DNA from: Gimesia chilikensis
GTDB taxonomy: Bacteria > Planctomycetota > Planctomycetia > Planctomycetales > Planctomycetaceae
Length of the DNA stretch: 64,000 bases
Direction of reading: 5' to 3'
NCBI RefSeq assembly: GCF_007744075.1
Contig: NZ_CP036266.1
Location: 2,899,748 to 2,963,747 of the forward strand
Position numbers and translations under genes: made by a program. The number at the start of each line of letters is the position of its first letter. Position 1 is the stretch's first letter. Of the stretch, positions 8,836 through 16,904 are shown piece by piece. The notes under the pieces are model-generated. The model saw only the letters and a list, made by a program, of their open reading frames with translations. It did not search any database and was not told the origin of the DNA.

Positions 8836-9162
8836 ATGAATGATTTGAAGCCGAACGAAAATGCGTGGAGATGGGAAGGACTCCCCCCGATCCGCAAGCA
8901 GTGGGTTGGCAATGGTGAAGCGGTCCTGTCACTTGTCTGCCTGGTTTCGCTCTTTCTGTTCTGCTCCCCGCCCGGCCACCTGACCCGGGAATCACAGATC
9001 CCCTGGATGTTGTTCGTGATTCTGGGGCTGGGGATCGGGCTGAGTGTGGGAGGCATGCGCTTTGGGAGCCTGCCCGGTTATCTGATCGGGATTGTATCGC
9101 TGGTGATTCAGCTGCTGATCCTGGCCTTACTCTGTTTAGTCCTGTATACCAATTTCGACTGA
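8836..9162 (+). CDS. Small membrane protein, first of a tandem pair
   Basis: The 108-residue product has three hydrophobic helices. It shares with the next gene the order RK-[QH]-WVGN-[GC]-E, IPW-x-LF, and SVGGMRFG / SIGGIRFG, so the two are tandem duplicates. ATG 8836 is preferred, with GTG 8827 as an alternative. The family is not recognised. Confidence 0.6.
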   Translation: MNDLKPNENAWRWEGLPPIRKQWVGNGEAVLSLVCLVSLFLFCSPPGHLTRESQIPWMLFVILGLGIGLSVGGMRFGSLPGYLIGIVSLVIQLLILALLCLVLYTNFD

Positions 9163-9217
9163 GCTGACTGTCTTCCTGTTGTTAAAGAGTGATACTAACA
9201 GAAAACGAGTTACCTTG

Positions 9218-9529
9218 ATGGCTGAAACAGAGTCTGAACAGGCTGAAGCGACGGCTGCTGTGCCCCGCTCTCGCTGGAAACACTGGGTGGGCAACTGCGA
9301 AGGGCTCCTGGCGCTTTTCTGCCTGATCTGGCTCTTTCGTCCAGGATATATCTCTAGAGGTGAAATTCCCTGGCAACTTTTTATCACGATGGCACTGGGA
9401 TTCGGATTCTCGATTGGGGGCATCCGGTTCGGAGGAACTTTGGGAAGGCCCGCCGGACTGGTGGCACTCGTTTGTCTTTCAATTCTGATGCTGATTATTC
9501 TCGTTACCAGCATCCCCTATTTCTTCTGA
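9218..9529 (+). CDS. Small membrane protein, second of a tandem pair
   Basis: The 103-residue product repeats the layout of the gene at 8836: a soluble N-terminus rich in Glu/Ala, RWKHWVGNCEG, a first helix, IPWQLF and a helix pair around SIGGIRFGG. Divergence is high outside these motifs, so the duplication is not recent. ATG 9218 is preferred over the upstream TTG-initiated extension. Function is unknown. Confidence 0.6.
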   Translation: MAETESEQAEATAAVPRSRWKHWVGNCEGLLALFCLIWLFRPGYISRGEIPWQLFITMALGFGFSIGGIRFGGTLGRPAGLVALVCLSILMLIILVTSIPYFF

Positions 9530-9602
9530 ACAGCATGGCGACAGACGTCTTCTCAGTAGTTCAAGCACCGCAGCTTCAGGATTCCCCAGGGGATTTCTCA
9601 AC

Positions 9603-10109
9603 ATGACACCGGAAATTCTGTTTCAGCAAACCTCTGATTTCTATCAATGTTTGATTCACCCGGATCTGGAGGATGTCGATTTTCGACGAGAACTGGAGGC
9701 CTTCCGTGGGCTGCGAGCAGAACTGGATCGAGAACTGGCACTCACCCTCATCCAGGAAAGTAACTGGCGGACTCGCCTGCTGGGGCTGGCGGTAGGGGCG
9801 TTGCTCAGGGAATGGTCGCTGGCGCCAGTGGTGCTGGAGTTGATTCGGCAGCCGACGGGGATCTCGATTGTCCCAGCGGGGGCCTAGTTGATGGTGCAAC
9901 ACCAGCAAGCCCCTTCTCTGTCGCCGGAAATTGATGGGATTGAATTTAATACGGGACAGTTTGACGGTGAGGTGGGCTGGATACTGACACGGTTGCAGGC
10001 ACAGATTGATGGAACCTTGACTGTCGACCCCGACGAAGTGGGCCCGAACTCCGGTCAGTCGCTGCAGAGCCAGCTGGCTTTGTACAAGCGGCTTTGCTCG
10101 GAAAACTGA
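9603..10109 (+). pseudogene. Unknown protein gene interrupted by an in-frame TAG
   Basis: Two open stretches of 94 and 73 residues lie in the same frame on either side of TAG 9885-9887. Both look like real protein: RLLGLAVGALLREWSLAPVV before the stop, and GEVGWILTRLQ and EVGPNSGQSLQSQLALY after it. The joined length of 168 residues is that of a single small gene. A point mutation creating TAG is the simplest reading; two separate genes, or a sequencing error, are alternatives. A GGGGA ribosome site precedes ATG 9603. No domain is recognised. Confidence 0.5.
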
Positions 10110-10183
10110 ATTCCGGCGAACGTCTGACGGATGGTGGTGTCTCAACTGGCGTCTATTCTACTTTGAGCCTTACTGGAGAGACC

Positions 10184-10522
10184 ATGTCTGCCAAACTGAA
10201 TCTGCTGGTGCTGCGCTGCCAGGACCTGTCTGCCTCAAAAAAGTTTTATGAGCAACTGGGATTTCAATTCCACAAAGAGCAGCATCGGACCGGACCGGTA
10301 CACTATGCTGCGCAGCTGGAAGAGATGGTATTTGAACTGTATCCACTCAAGCCGGGAGCAGCCGTTGATCAGACTCGATTAGGGTTCCGATTGTCGATCG
10401 AGGGAGATTTGAAGGAGAGACTGGATCGGGCCGGGATCGAAATTTGTGATTTTACTCATCATCCCAAGTATTCGGTGTATGTCGTACAAGACCCGGATGG
10501 CAGGAAGGTGGTGCTCTCCTGA
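10184..10522 (+). CDS. VOC (glyoxalase/bleomycin resistance) family protein
   Basis: The 112-residue product has the VOC beta-alpha-beta-beta-beta layout: LNLLVLRCQDLSASKKFYEQ at the start, GFRLSIEG in the middle and VYVVQDPDGRKVVLS at the end. It should form a metal-binding dimeric cup, but the substrate is not predictable. The start at 10184 follows GGAGAG and is chosen over an earlier in-frame ATG at 10094 in non-conserved sequence. Confidence 0.75.
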   Translation: MSAKLNLLVLRCQDLSASKKFYEQLGFQFHKEQHRTGPVHYAAQLEEMVFELYPLKPGAAVDQTRLGFRLSIEGDLKERLDRAGIEICDFTHHPKYSVYVVQDPDGRKVVLS

Positions 10523-10552
10523 TCCTTGACTAAAGAATGTGTGAGAAACCAG

Positions 10553-11146
10553 ATGGCCCGTCTGTATGAAATTCGAGCAGACTATGATCGCGAGACGATC
10601 GTTGTGTACCAGGCCTATGCAGATCCGATTGCGGATGCGGCGCTTGAGGCACAGACGTTTGTGCGTCCGTTTTCGTTTAAGCGGATGACGTGGATCAAGC
10701 CTTCGTTTTTATGGCTGATGCATCGCAGTCACTGGGGACAGAAAACGGGACAGACGCGGATTCTGGCGGTCCGTATCACCCGTGCCGGCTGGGAACGTGC
10801 GCTCTCACTGGGTGAGCTGACATCTCCCGAACGGGGCGTCTATCGCTCTGCAGCCGAGTGGGAACGGAAATTTCAGTCCGCGCCCGTGCATATTCAATGG
10901 GACACGGAACGGAGTTCCCGCGGAGCGGCTCTGCCCTGCTTCAGTATTCAGGTGGGCCTCAGTCGTCACATTATTCGCGAATTTGTCGAGGAGTGGATTG
11001 TCGGCATTGAAGATCTGACGCCACGGGTTCGTAAGTGGAATGCGATTCGTGTCGGGAGCAGCCGCAGTCTGAAACGGGAGCTGCCGGGCGAAAAAGTTTA
11101 TCCGGTGCCTGGGGAATTAACTCGAAAGCTGTTGATTTCCGACTGA
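10553..11146 (+). CDS. DUF4291 family protein
   Basis: The 197-residue product matches DUF4291: RAD...IVVYQAY near the N-terminus, [15 protein letters not shown] with a W/HRS signature at about 44-58, then ILAVRI, VHIQWD and a conserved C-terminal region with [12 protein letters not shown]. The family is uncharacterised and occurs in bacteria and fungi. ATG 10553 lies at the conserved N-terminus; GTG 10541 is an alternative. It follows the VOC gene by 30 bp. Confidence 0.75.
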   Translation: MARLYEIRADYDRETIVVYQAYADPIADAALEAQTFVRPFSFKRMTWIKPSFLWLMHRSHWGQKTGQTRILAVRITRAGWERALSLGELTSPERGVYRSAAEWERKFQSAPVHIQWDTERSSRGAALPCFSIQVGLSRHIIREFVEEWIVGIEDLTPRVRKWNAIRVGSSRSLKRELPGEKVYPVPGELTRKLLISD

Positions 11147-11192
11147 GATGGTTTACAAGTGGAGGAAACCAGAACGGAAGGCAGGTTAAGCA

Positions 11193-12053
11193 ATGGCGAG
11201 AAGCGAATCCGGAACGTTCACAACCTCGGACGGGGTGAATCTGCAATACCTGACTGCCGGTGCGGGACCGCCTCTGGTGATCCTGCCCGGCTGGTCGCAG
11301 TCGGCGGCGCTGTTTCAGCGGCAACTGGATGACTTGAGTGACAGGTGCCGCTGCCTGGTACTGGATCCGCGCGGGCATGGGGAGTCGGCCAAACCGGATT
11401 ATGGTTATCGCGTCTCCCGCCTGGCAATGGATTTGCGCGAGTTGCTGCAGGCGTTGGATCTGCAGGATGTGATTCTGCTCGGTCATTCCGCGGGTTGTGC
11501 TGTAATCTGGAATTACCTGGATCTGTTCGGCGAAGCGGGATTAAGTGGCCTGGTGCTTTGTGATCAGATGATTGCCCGCATCCGTCGGCCGGAATGGTCG
11601 GAAGCCGAATGCCGCCTGTATGGGGCCGAGGCAAGCGGCGATGAAGTCCTCGCGCAGGCAGAGCTGATCGGCAGCAAAGAGGGACCGGCCAAGACGGGCG
11701 AATTCCTGGCGAGCATGTTTACCGAGAGTTTCTCTGAAGCGGATCTGGTGCAGGTGATTCAGGAGAGCCTGAAGTTTCCCCGCCCGTATGCTGCGGAACT
11801 GCTGCTGAGTGTGAGTGCCGCCGACTATCGTGATCTGCTGCCCCGGATTTTGCTGCCAACCCTCTGTATCGGCGGAGAAGCCAGCCACCTGGGACCTGAG
11901 GTCATGCCCTGGATTGCGGAGCAGATTCCCCGTGGCCAGGTCGAGATGATTGCTGCGGATGCGGGAGGCAGTCACTTCATGTACCTGGAGAATCCGGAAA
12001 CTTTCAACAGTGTTGTCAGAGACTTTGTTAATCAACTGACTGAAGGTAAATGA
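11193..12053 (+). CDS. Alpha/beta hydrolase
   Basis: The 286-residue product has the nucleophile elbow GHSAGC with S99, an oxyanion strand PLVILPGWSQS near residues 27-37, LDPRGHGES at 58-66, and a late histidine in GGSHFMYLENPE. No signal peptide is visible, so a cytosolic esterase- or peroxidase-type enzyme is likely. Its stop overlaps the ATG of the next gene, so the two may be cotranscribed, though the neighbour gives no clue to the substrate. Confidence 0.82.
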   Translation: MARSESGTFTTSDGVNLQYLTAGAGPPLVILPGWSQSAALFQRQLDDLSDRCRCLVLDPRGHGESAKPDYGYRVSRLAMDLRELLQALDLQDVILLGHSAGCAVIWNYLDLFGEAGLSGLVLCDQMIARIRRPEWSEAECRLYGAEASGDEVLAQAELIGSKEGPAKTGEFLASMFTESFSEADLVQVIQESLKFPRPYAAELLLSVSAADYRDLLPRILLPTLCIGGEASHLGPEVMPWIAEQIPRGQVEMIAADAGGSHFMYLENPETFNSVVRDFVNQLTEGK

Positions 12054-12808
12054 CCGGCATGCGGAAACTGGCCTTGGGCAGAATCGTTGGTTTGCTGCTG
12101 ACAGTGCTGTCACTGGGCATCGCTGTTCTGTCCGGGTATGAATCCTGGAGATTCAATCAGACTGTTCACGGGTGGGATATCGCCCGGCCGATGGAGACAG
12201 CGATTGATTTGTCACGAACGGGAGCGGTCACGGTTCCCTTTGATCAGACCTGTTCGGTTTCGCATGGGGAAGCTGTCTATCTTGATTGTGATCTCCGAGA
12301 TGACACGGGACAGGTCCCTGAAGAGTTGCTTAAGGGGCTGTCAGGGAAGTTGGTAATCACAAATGCAGCGGGCGAGGAAATCGTACGCAGATCACTGATG
12401 AATGATGGAGGAGTGCCGCCTGGCGAACCGATCGTATATCGGGGACGGCCTGGTGGTGAGATCATGCTGGTAAATCTGCCGACCTTTGCAGCAGGAAAGT
12501 ATTCCGCGACAATTACCGTTGATCAGCCAGCACCGGCACTTGCTGGATATCAGCAGACCGTTTATGCGAGATACCAGTTATGCGGACTGGAGCAGATGCC
12601 TGTGGCGATCCTGGGTTTTATTGCGTTCTGTGCGGGTTTTGTGGCTCTGGTCAGCGGCAGTACCACGCTTCCCGGATGGTGGCGCCACGGTATCTGGAAG
12701 CCGTTCTCTCCGGATGAGACAGAGGCCGAAGATTCCACTACGCTAAAAGAGGATTCGAGTGAAACGGATTCGTCCGATTCAGAACCGCCGCGAGAATTGT
12801 TTTTCTGA
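12050..12808 (+). CDS. Membrane protein with large extracytoplasmic domain
   Basis: The 252-residue product has an N-terminal helix (IVGLLLTVLSLGIAVLSGY), a beta-rich region of about 145 residues with FAAGKYSATITVDQPAP, a second helix at about 183-202 and an acidic Ser/Asp/Glu tail. The layout is that of a two-pass protein with an external beta-sandwich-like domain. No family is recognised. It overlaps the hydrolase gene by 4 nt. Confidence 0.6.
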   Translation: MTGMRKLALGRIVGLLLTVLSLGIAVLSGYESWRFNQTVHGWDIARPMETAIDLSRTGAVTVPFDQTCSVSHGEAVYLDCDLRDDTGQVPEELLKGLSGKLVITNAAGEEIVRRSLMNDGGVPPGEPIVYRGRPGGEIMLVNLPTFAAGKYSATITVDQPAPALAGYQQTVYARYQLCGLEQMPVAILGFIAFCAGFVALVSGSTTLPGWWRHGIWKPFSPDETEAEDSTTLKEDSSETDSSDSEPPRELFF

Positions 12809-12976
12809 CATCGAGCTACCGATTAATGACTGCGATCGAATTCGGAATCTGCTAGACTCATGCGCAGCAGGCACACTTGAGGAGAATCTCCCGCCGATTC
12901 TCTGATGAATCTGACAACGGCATGCGGGCTCCTGGTCAAGCCGTTGTCGAAACCTTTGACTGGTGAGAGGTGTCTG

Positions 12977-13444
12977 ATGAGTCTGTTCGCTGTCGGTTTA
13001 CGTAGCACACCGGATGACCTGCTGGCGATTCTGGGGCTTGCGATTGCATTGTCGGCCTATCTGTCGGGGATCCGCTTATATGCAAGGCAGAGAATTGCTG
13101 ACATTCCAGAAAATGATCCACAGAGGGACGAAAGAAAGCGGAAGATTCAGATCAAACTGGCGTGGTTGACTTTAGCCGATGCGCCCATGGTCTTCTCTGC
13201 TTTTCTGCTCGGGTTGACTGTTTTATGGTATCCGGTGACGGGGTTTAAACCTTATGCCTCGTTTGTACCATTGGGCATGGGGTTGTTTCTGTTTGCAGGC
13301 GTGGCGATGGTGATTCAACATATGCTGGCCTGGTACGATACACTTTCAGAACTGATTGAGCAGGTGGCGTTAAATATCATGCTGGTCATGTTGATCGTGG
13401 CGGGAGTGCTCTGGTGGATTTTTCTGTATCTGGAACAGCATTAG
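12977..13444 (+). CDS. Unknown four-helix membrane protein
   Basis: The 155-residue product has four hydrophobic helices, with charged connectors such as DIPENDPQRDERKRK after the first. ATG 12977 follows GAGAGG and begins immediately before the first helix region; an upstream ATG at 12905 lacks a ribosome site. The family is not recognised. It is part of the co-directional run of small membrane genes. Confidence 0.6.
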   Translation: MSLFAVGLRSTPDDLLAILGLAIALSAYLSGIRLYARQRIADIPENDPQRDERKRKIQIKLAWLTLADAPMVFSAFLLGLTVLWYPVTGFKPYASFVPLGMGLFLFAGVAMVIQHMLAWYDTLSELIEQVALNIMLVMLIVAGVLWWIFLYLEQH

Positions 13445-13456
13445 AGGAACTTGTGG

Positions 13457-13981
13457 ATGGCGATGGAAGATCTGAAAAGGGATCTGGAAGCAGTCGCAGG
13501 TCAACCGGTTTCTGACCTGCAGGCGGTCTATGATCGACATTCGGAAGAGCCGGCGCTGGGAACAGAGCTGGTCTCGTTGCTGGCTGATCCTCAATTGCAG
13601 AAGCCGGCCAGCTGGCTGTTGAGGCGGCATCTGGAAGCGGGACACACATTGAGTGTCTCCCAGGCGAAGCCGCTGTTTCGGGCTCTGTCGGGATTGCAGG
13701 ACTGGGAGACGCGCCTGCAGGTGCTGCAGAGCCTGTCTTACCTGCCGATCGGAAAGCGGGAGGTCAAACCGCTGGAGGCCTTCTTAAGAGATTGCCTGGA
13801 GAGTGAGAACAAGTTTGTGCGTGCCTGGGCCTATCACGGGTTTCATGAACTGGCGCTGCAACATGCGCAATTCCAGGATGAGGTTGATCGTCTGCTGGAA
13901 CGGGCACTGGAAGACGAGGCAGCGTCGATCAAGGCGCGGGTACGAAATATTCTGAAGCAGAAACTCAAACATCAGAGGTGA
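13457..13981 (+). CDS. HEAT-repeat-like helical protein
   Basis: The 174-residue product is predicted all-helical, with repeating segments of about 35 residues: ELVSLLADPQLQKPASWLLR, LFRALSGLQDWETRLQVLQ, LEAFLRDCLESENKFVRAWA and LERALEDEAASIKARVR. This is the look of HEAT/ARM repeats, as in DNA-glycosylase-like and scaffold proteins. GAGGAA lies upstream of ATG 13457; the TTG at 13451 is possible. It ends 5 nt before the next start and is likely cotranscribed with it. Confidence 0.6.
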   Translation: MAMEDLKRDLEAVAGQPVSDLQAVYDRHSEEPALGTELVSLLADPQLQKPASWLLRRHLEAGHTLSVSQAKPLFRALSGLQDWETRLQVLQSLSYLPIGKREVKPLEAFLRDCLESENKFVRAWAYHGFHELALQHAQFQDEVDRLLERALEDEAASIKARVRNILKQKLKHQR

Positions 13982-13986
13982 GCGAC

Positions 13987-14229
13987 ATGGATCTGACGAC
14001 GTTGACCAGCTTCTTCATGTGGTGTTCCATTTTCAACGGGGGGCTGCTGGTATTGTGGACGCTCAGTTTTCTGTTGATGCCGGATCTGGTGTACCGGACC
14101 CAGAAACGCTGGTTTCCTCTCCCCAGGGAGACCTTTGATGTGGTAATGTATGTTTTCGTAGGCGCGTTCAAGCTGCTGTTTCTGGTGTTCAATCTGGTGC
14201 CTTATCTGGCGCTGTTGATGATCGGGTGA
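13987..14229 (+). CDS. Small DUF6868-like membrane protein
   Basis: The 80-residue product has two membrane helices with the connecting pattern KRWFPLPRETFDVVMYVFVG and an N-P motif in the second helix (FNLVPYLALL). I associate this pattern with the DUF6868 small membrane family, whose function is unknown. ATG 13987 follows GAGGTGAG. The assignment is from pattern memory and should be confirmed. Confidence 0.6.
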   Translation: MDLTTLTSFFMWCSIFNGGLLVLWTLSFLLMPDLVYRTQKRWFPLPRETFDVVMYVFVGAFKLLFLVFNLVPYLALLMIG

Positions 14230-14252
14230 TGTCGAGTATGGTGAGAGTCTAA

Positions 14253-14894
14253 ATGACGGAATTAGAGTCTACTGACAATACGGAAATCATTTTCTCGATG
14301 CGTTTCCTGTTGATCATCTACTTTATCTGGGTCTGCCCTTTTACGTTCTTTGGCCTTTGTGTGAATGAAGCTGATATCAGTGCAGGAAATGCCCCAAGTT
14401 TTCCCTTTTTGTCTCCGATCGGTGCTGAGGGGATTTTTGAACTTCTGTTCTTTCCCGTTGCAACTCTGTCAGATTTATTCATCCTGCTGTGGCTATTACG
14501 TTTCTGTTTACCTCAGTCCTTGAAGCACAAGTTAGTCTGGGAAGCTTCTGCGGCGTATCAACAGGATGATGTAATTAAGAATGATAAATTAGCAGTCTGT
14601 TCCCCTTTTCTGGCTCTGCTGGGGACAGTAGTGCTTTCCTATGCTAAGTCGCATATTCGAGTGGATGGTTCTCGCCGACAACCCGTGGTAACGTGGGAAG
14701 GACCTGCTGCAGAGTATTTTGAGAGGTTGCTTGCTTTGGGGTGGACATTGTCTTACTTGGCAGGGATTTTAGGATTAGTTTCTTTCGCCTGCTTCTCCAC
14801 TCGAAAGAACTGGATGGCTATTGTCGGTGCTGTCGTAGGATACGGTAATATCTTTGGCAGTTTTGTAATTGCTTGCGCGATTTATGAAGACTGA
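14253..14894 (+). CDS. Unknown membrane protein
   Basis: The 213-residue product has about five helices (MRFLLIIYFIWVCPFTFFGL; ELLFFPVATLSDLFILLWLL; SPFLALLGTVVLSY; TLSYLAGILGLVSFACF; VGAVVGYGNIFGSFVIACA). Base composition is lower in GC than the neighbours, which could mean a separate origin. GAGAG precedes ATG 14253. The family is not recognised. Confidence 0.55.
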   Translation: MTELESTDNTEIIFSMRFLLIIYFIWVCPFTFFGLCVNEADISAGNAPSFPFLSPIGAEGIFELLFFPVATLSDLFILLWLLRFCLPQSLKHKLVWEASAAYQQDDVIKNDKLAVCSPFLALLGTVVLSYAKSHIRVDGSRRQPVVTWEGPAAEYFERLLALGWTLSYLAGILGLVSFACFSTRKNWMAIVGAVVGYGNIFGSFVIACAIYED

Positions 14895-14971
14895 TCGATA
14901 GAGGATAGATTATTAGCTGCCCTGCTACGCGCTTTTTGCGGGGCGAAAGTTGAATAGAAGTGTGAACACTT

Positions 14972-15478
14972 ATGACAGGACAACCATTCAGGGATGGTAA
15001 TGGTCCCCTGCCCGGCGAACGGGATTTTGATCCGCACGAAGGCGATCTGGACGCGCTGGTGGCCTGGGAGAACTTTGGTGGGTTGACGTTGCAGGAAGCC
15101 TATCAGAGATTTCAGGAAAATCCCTTTGTCTACCAGGAAGATTTCATGTGGATGGGGGGGAAAGCGTTTGCTTATTATTTCCCGGTACTGGAGCGTTATC
15201 TGCTGGTTACGCCGGTCTGGGGAGCAGATGAGGAAGCCGAGTGGTGCCAGGTGTATGGACTGGGAGCTGCGATCCAGTTTCAGTTTTCCGATGACTGTCT
15301 GCCGGAAGTGCGAGAGCTGGTGCCCCGCGTGTTTCCCCTGGTCGCGCAGGTCAAAGAGTCGATCGAAGCCTATGTCGACAGCGGACACCCTTATTATTCC
15401 GATCCGGAAATGCAGCAGCATGTCATCCGCGAATGGAATGAACTGGAAACCCATCTGCAGCAGTTCCAGAATAAATGA
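14972..15478 (+). CDS. Unknown soluble protein
   Basis: The 168-residue acidic, aromatic-rich product has no membrane helix or signal. Notable stretches are LTLQEAYQRFQENPFVYQED and MWMGGKAFAYYFPVLERYLL, followed by a long C-terminal helical region ending in QQFQNK. The style resembles small single-domain immunity-type proteins, but no toxin gene is adjacent and I cannot assign a family. Confidence 0.55.
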   Translation: MTGQPFRDGNGPLPGERDFDPHEGDLDALVAWENFGGLTLQEAYQRFQENPFVYQEDFMWMGGKAFAYYFPVLERYLLVTPVWGADEEAEWCQVYGLGAAIQFQFSDDCLPEVRELVPRVFPLVAQVKESIEAYVDSGHPYYSDPEMQQHVIREWNELETHLQQFQNK

Positions 15479-16005
15479 GCGCTTGAGGGTGCGCCGTCTC
15501 TCCTGTTCCCAGGATCGAGACAAAGTCACGCACTGATTCTACGCAAGCGACAGGCAAGGTGTGGGAACGACGTTCAAAAATGTTGCTGTTCGTGATCGGC
15601 ATGAATCTTGCAACTCCTCTCCTGCATGCTCATCTCGTATGGAATGCTGAAACGGAAACAGAGAGTTGCAGTCTGGATTGACTGTTGGTTCTTCTCGACT
15701 GTGTGTTTCCTGCATGACATCTTGAGCAGAATGCAGAATCAGGCCGGTGCGGAAAGGTTTTGCATGTGTTGTGCAGGATGCTGCAGTGTGAGCCGGTGAC
15801 ATGCTGCAGAAATGGAATTCGTTGATTTGACGATTTAAAATTGCCTTTCTCAGAGATGAGAGATTGATTTATGATCCACAGGTCAACGGGAGCGGAAACT
15901 GGCATACAGCGGATGCGATGACTGTGGATTCCATTTGTTTTTCCTGACTGGTATCTGTCATCACCTGTCGATCCGTTCGGCATTATTTTTAAATGAGGCA
16001 TTCCC
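15479..16005. other. 527-bp gene-free interval
   Basis: No convincing gene, RNA or repeat is seen. Several short frames exist on both strands, but they have irregular composition and no ribosome sites. Two low-quality inverted repeats are present. The interval separates the end of the 8.3-15.5 kb run from the gene at 16006. Confidence 0.5.
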
Positions 16006-16455
16006 ATGAAAAAAGACATTCTGAAAAACGTCGTGTTGTATTGTGGCGGGGCGCTCTGCTGTGTGATTCTGTTATTCTGGTCGCTGGACTCGTTCAACGG
16101 CGCGCAGGGGCACTGGGAGGCCGAGATTGGTCAGGCGGAACAGCAACTTGCGCTGACGCTCAGACTGGCGGGCCGCGAAGACCGGACGCTGCGTCGGCAG
16201 GTGGTGTTTTCCGATCAGGCAGCTAACGCTCATCCGGCGGGAACGTTTACACTCCCCGAACAGGCGGAACAGATGCGAGGTAACAAACTGACGTTTGAAG
16301 ACACGACCATTCTGCCCGGACGCGTGACGTTTGAATGGGAAGGACATCACTTTGATCTGATGTTGAACAGCCTGACGGTTGATGGCAAACAGTACGACTG
16401 GAAGAATCAGCAGCCGATTGCACTGGTCAAACGAGCGGATATACGCGAGCTGTAA
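16006..16455 (+). CDS. Unknown membrane-anchored protein
   Basis: The 149-residue product has a short basic N-terminus and one membrane helix (NVVLYCGGALCCVILLFW), then a soluble domain of about 120 residues predicted to face outward, with beta strands such as RVTFEWEGHHFDLMLNSLTV. No lipobox is present. The family is not recognised. Confidence 0.55.
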   Translation: MKKDILKNVVLYCGGALCCVILLFWSLDSFNGAQGHWEAEIGQAEQQLALTLRLAGREDRTLRRQVVFSDQAANAHPAGTFTLPEQAEQMRGNKLTFEDTTILPGRVTFEWEGHHFDLMLNSLTVDGKQYDWKNQQPIALVKRADIREL

Positions 16456-16484
16456 GTGTTTTCCAAACGTAGATTTCAGACTAG

Positions 16485-16904
16485 ATGAAAACCGGGAGTG
16501 AAGCATTGGCGCTGGATATTGGGCTGGAGTCGATTGAAGGGGGGACGGATCCGCTTGACCGGACGCTGATAGTCAGTCTGGAAGCTGGGGAAATGGCGTT
16601 TTTGTATGATCCCTTTCAGACATTCTTTGCAAAGACCGGACTGGTTATTGAGCCGTACGAAGATACCCGAATTTCGGGTGAAGACCTGAAGATCTTCGAA
16701 CGGCTGCTGCTGGAGACAATGCGTGTCGTGGAATCCAGGCCGGAACAGTGGGAAGAATTCACGGAGTTGCAGTATCACCCGCAGGAAGTGAAGATCTACA
16801 CGACACTCTTTCGGTCAGGGCTGCTGCAGAAATTAAACGGACTCGTGGAGCTGACCCGGGCCGCAAATACAGCGCAGCGGGTGCTCTTCTTTTATGGTGA
16901 TTGA
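16485..16904 (+). CDS. Unknown soluble protein
   Basis: The 139-residue product is mixed alpha/beta without signal or membrane helix. A central helix (EDLKIFERLLLETMRVVES) precedes a W-E-E segment and an HPQEVKIYTTLFRSGLL stretch. The clear ribosome site is missing. Its end overlaps the tail of the convergent beta-helix gene by 13 bp. The family is not recognised. Confidence 0.5.
   Translation: MKTGSEALALDIGLESIEGGTDPLDRTLIVSLEAGEMAFLYDPFQTFFAKTGLVIEPYEDTRISGEDLKIFERLLLETMRVVESRPEQWEEFTELQYHPQEVKIYTTLFRSGLLQKLNGLVELTRAANTAQRVLFFYGD

Noticed and set aside
9576..10145. 189-codon minus-strand frame opposite the interrupted gene
   Set aside because: It is Gln/Arg/His-rich with no ribosome site, and the plus strand reads like real protein on both sides of the stop.
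15608..15799. 63-codon Cys-rich frame
   Set aside because: It lies in an interval without ribosome sites, and the opposite strand is open as well.
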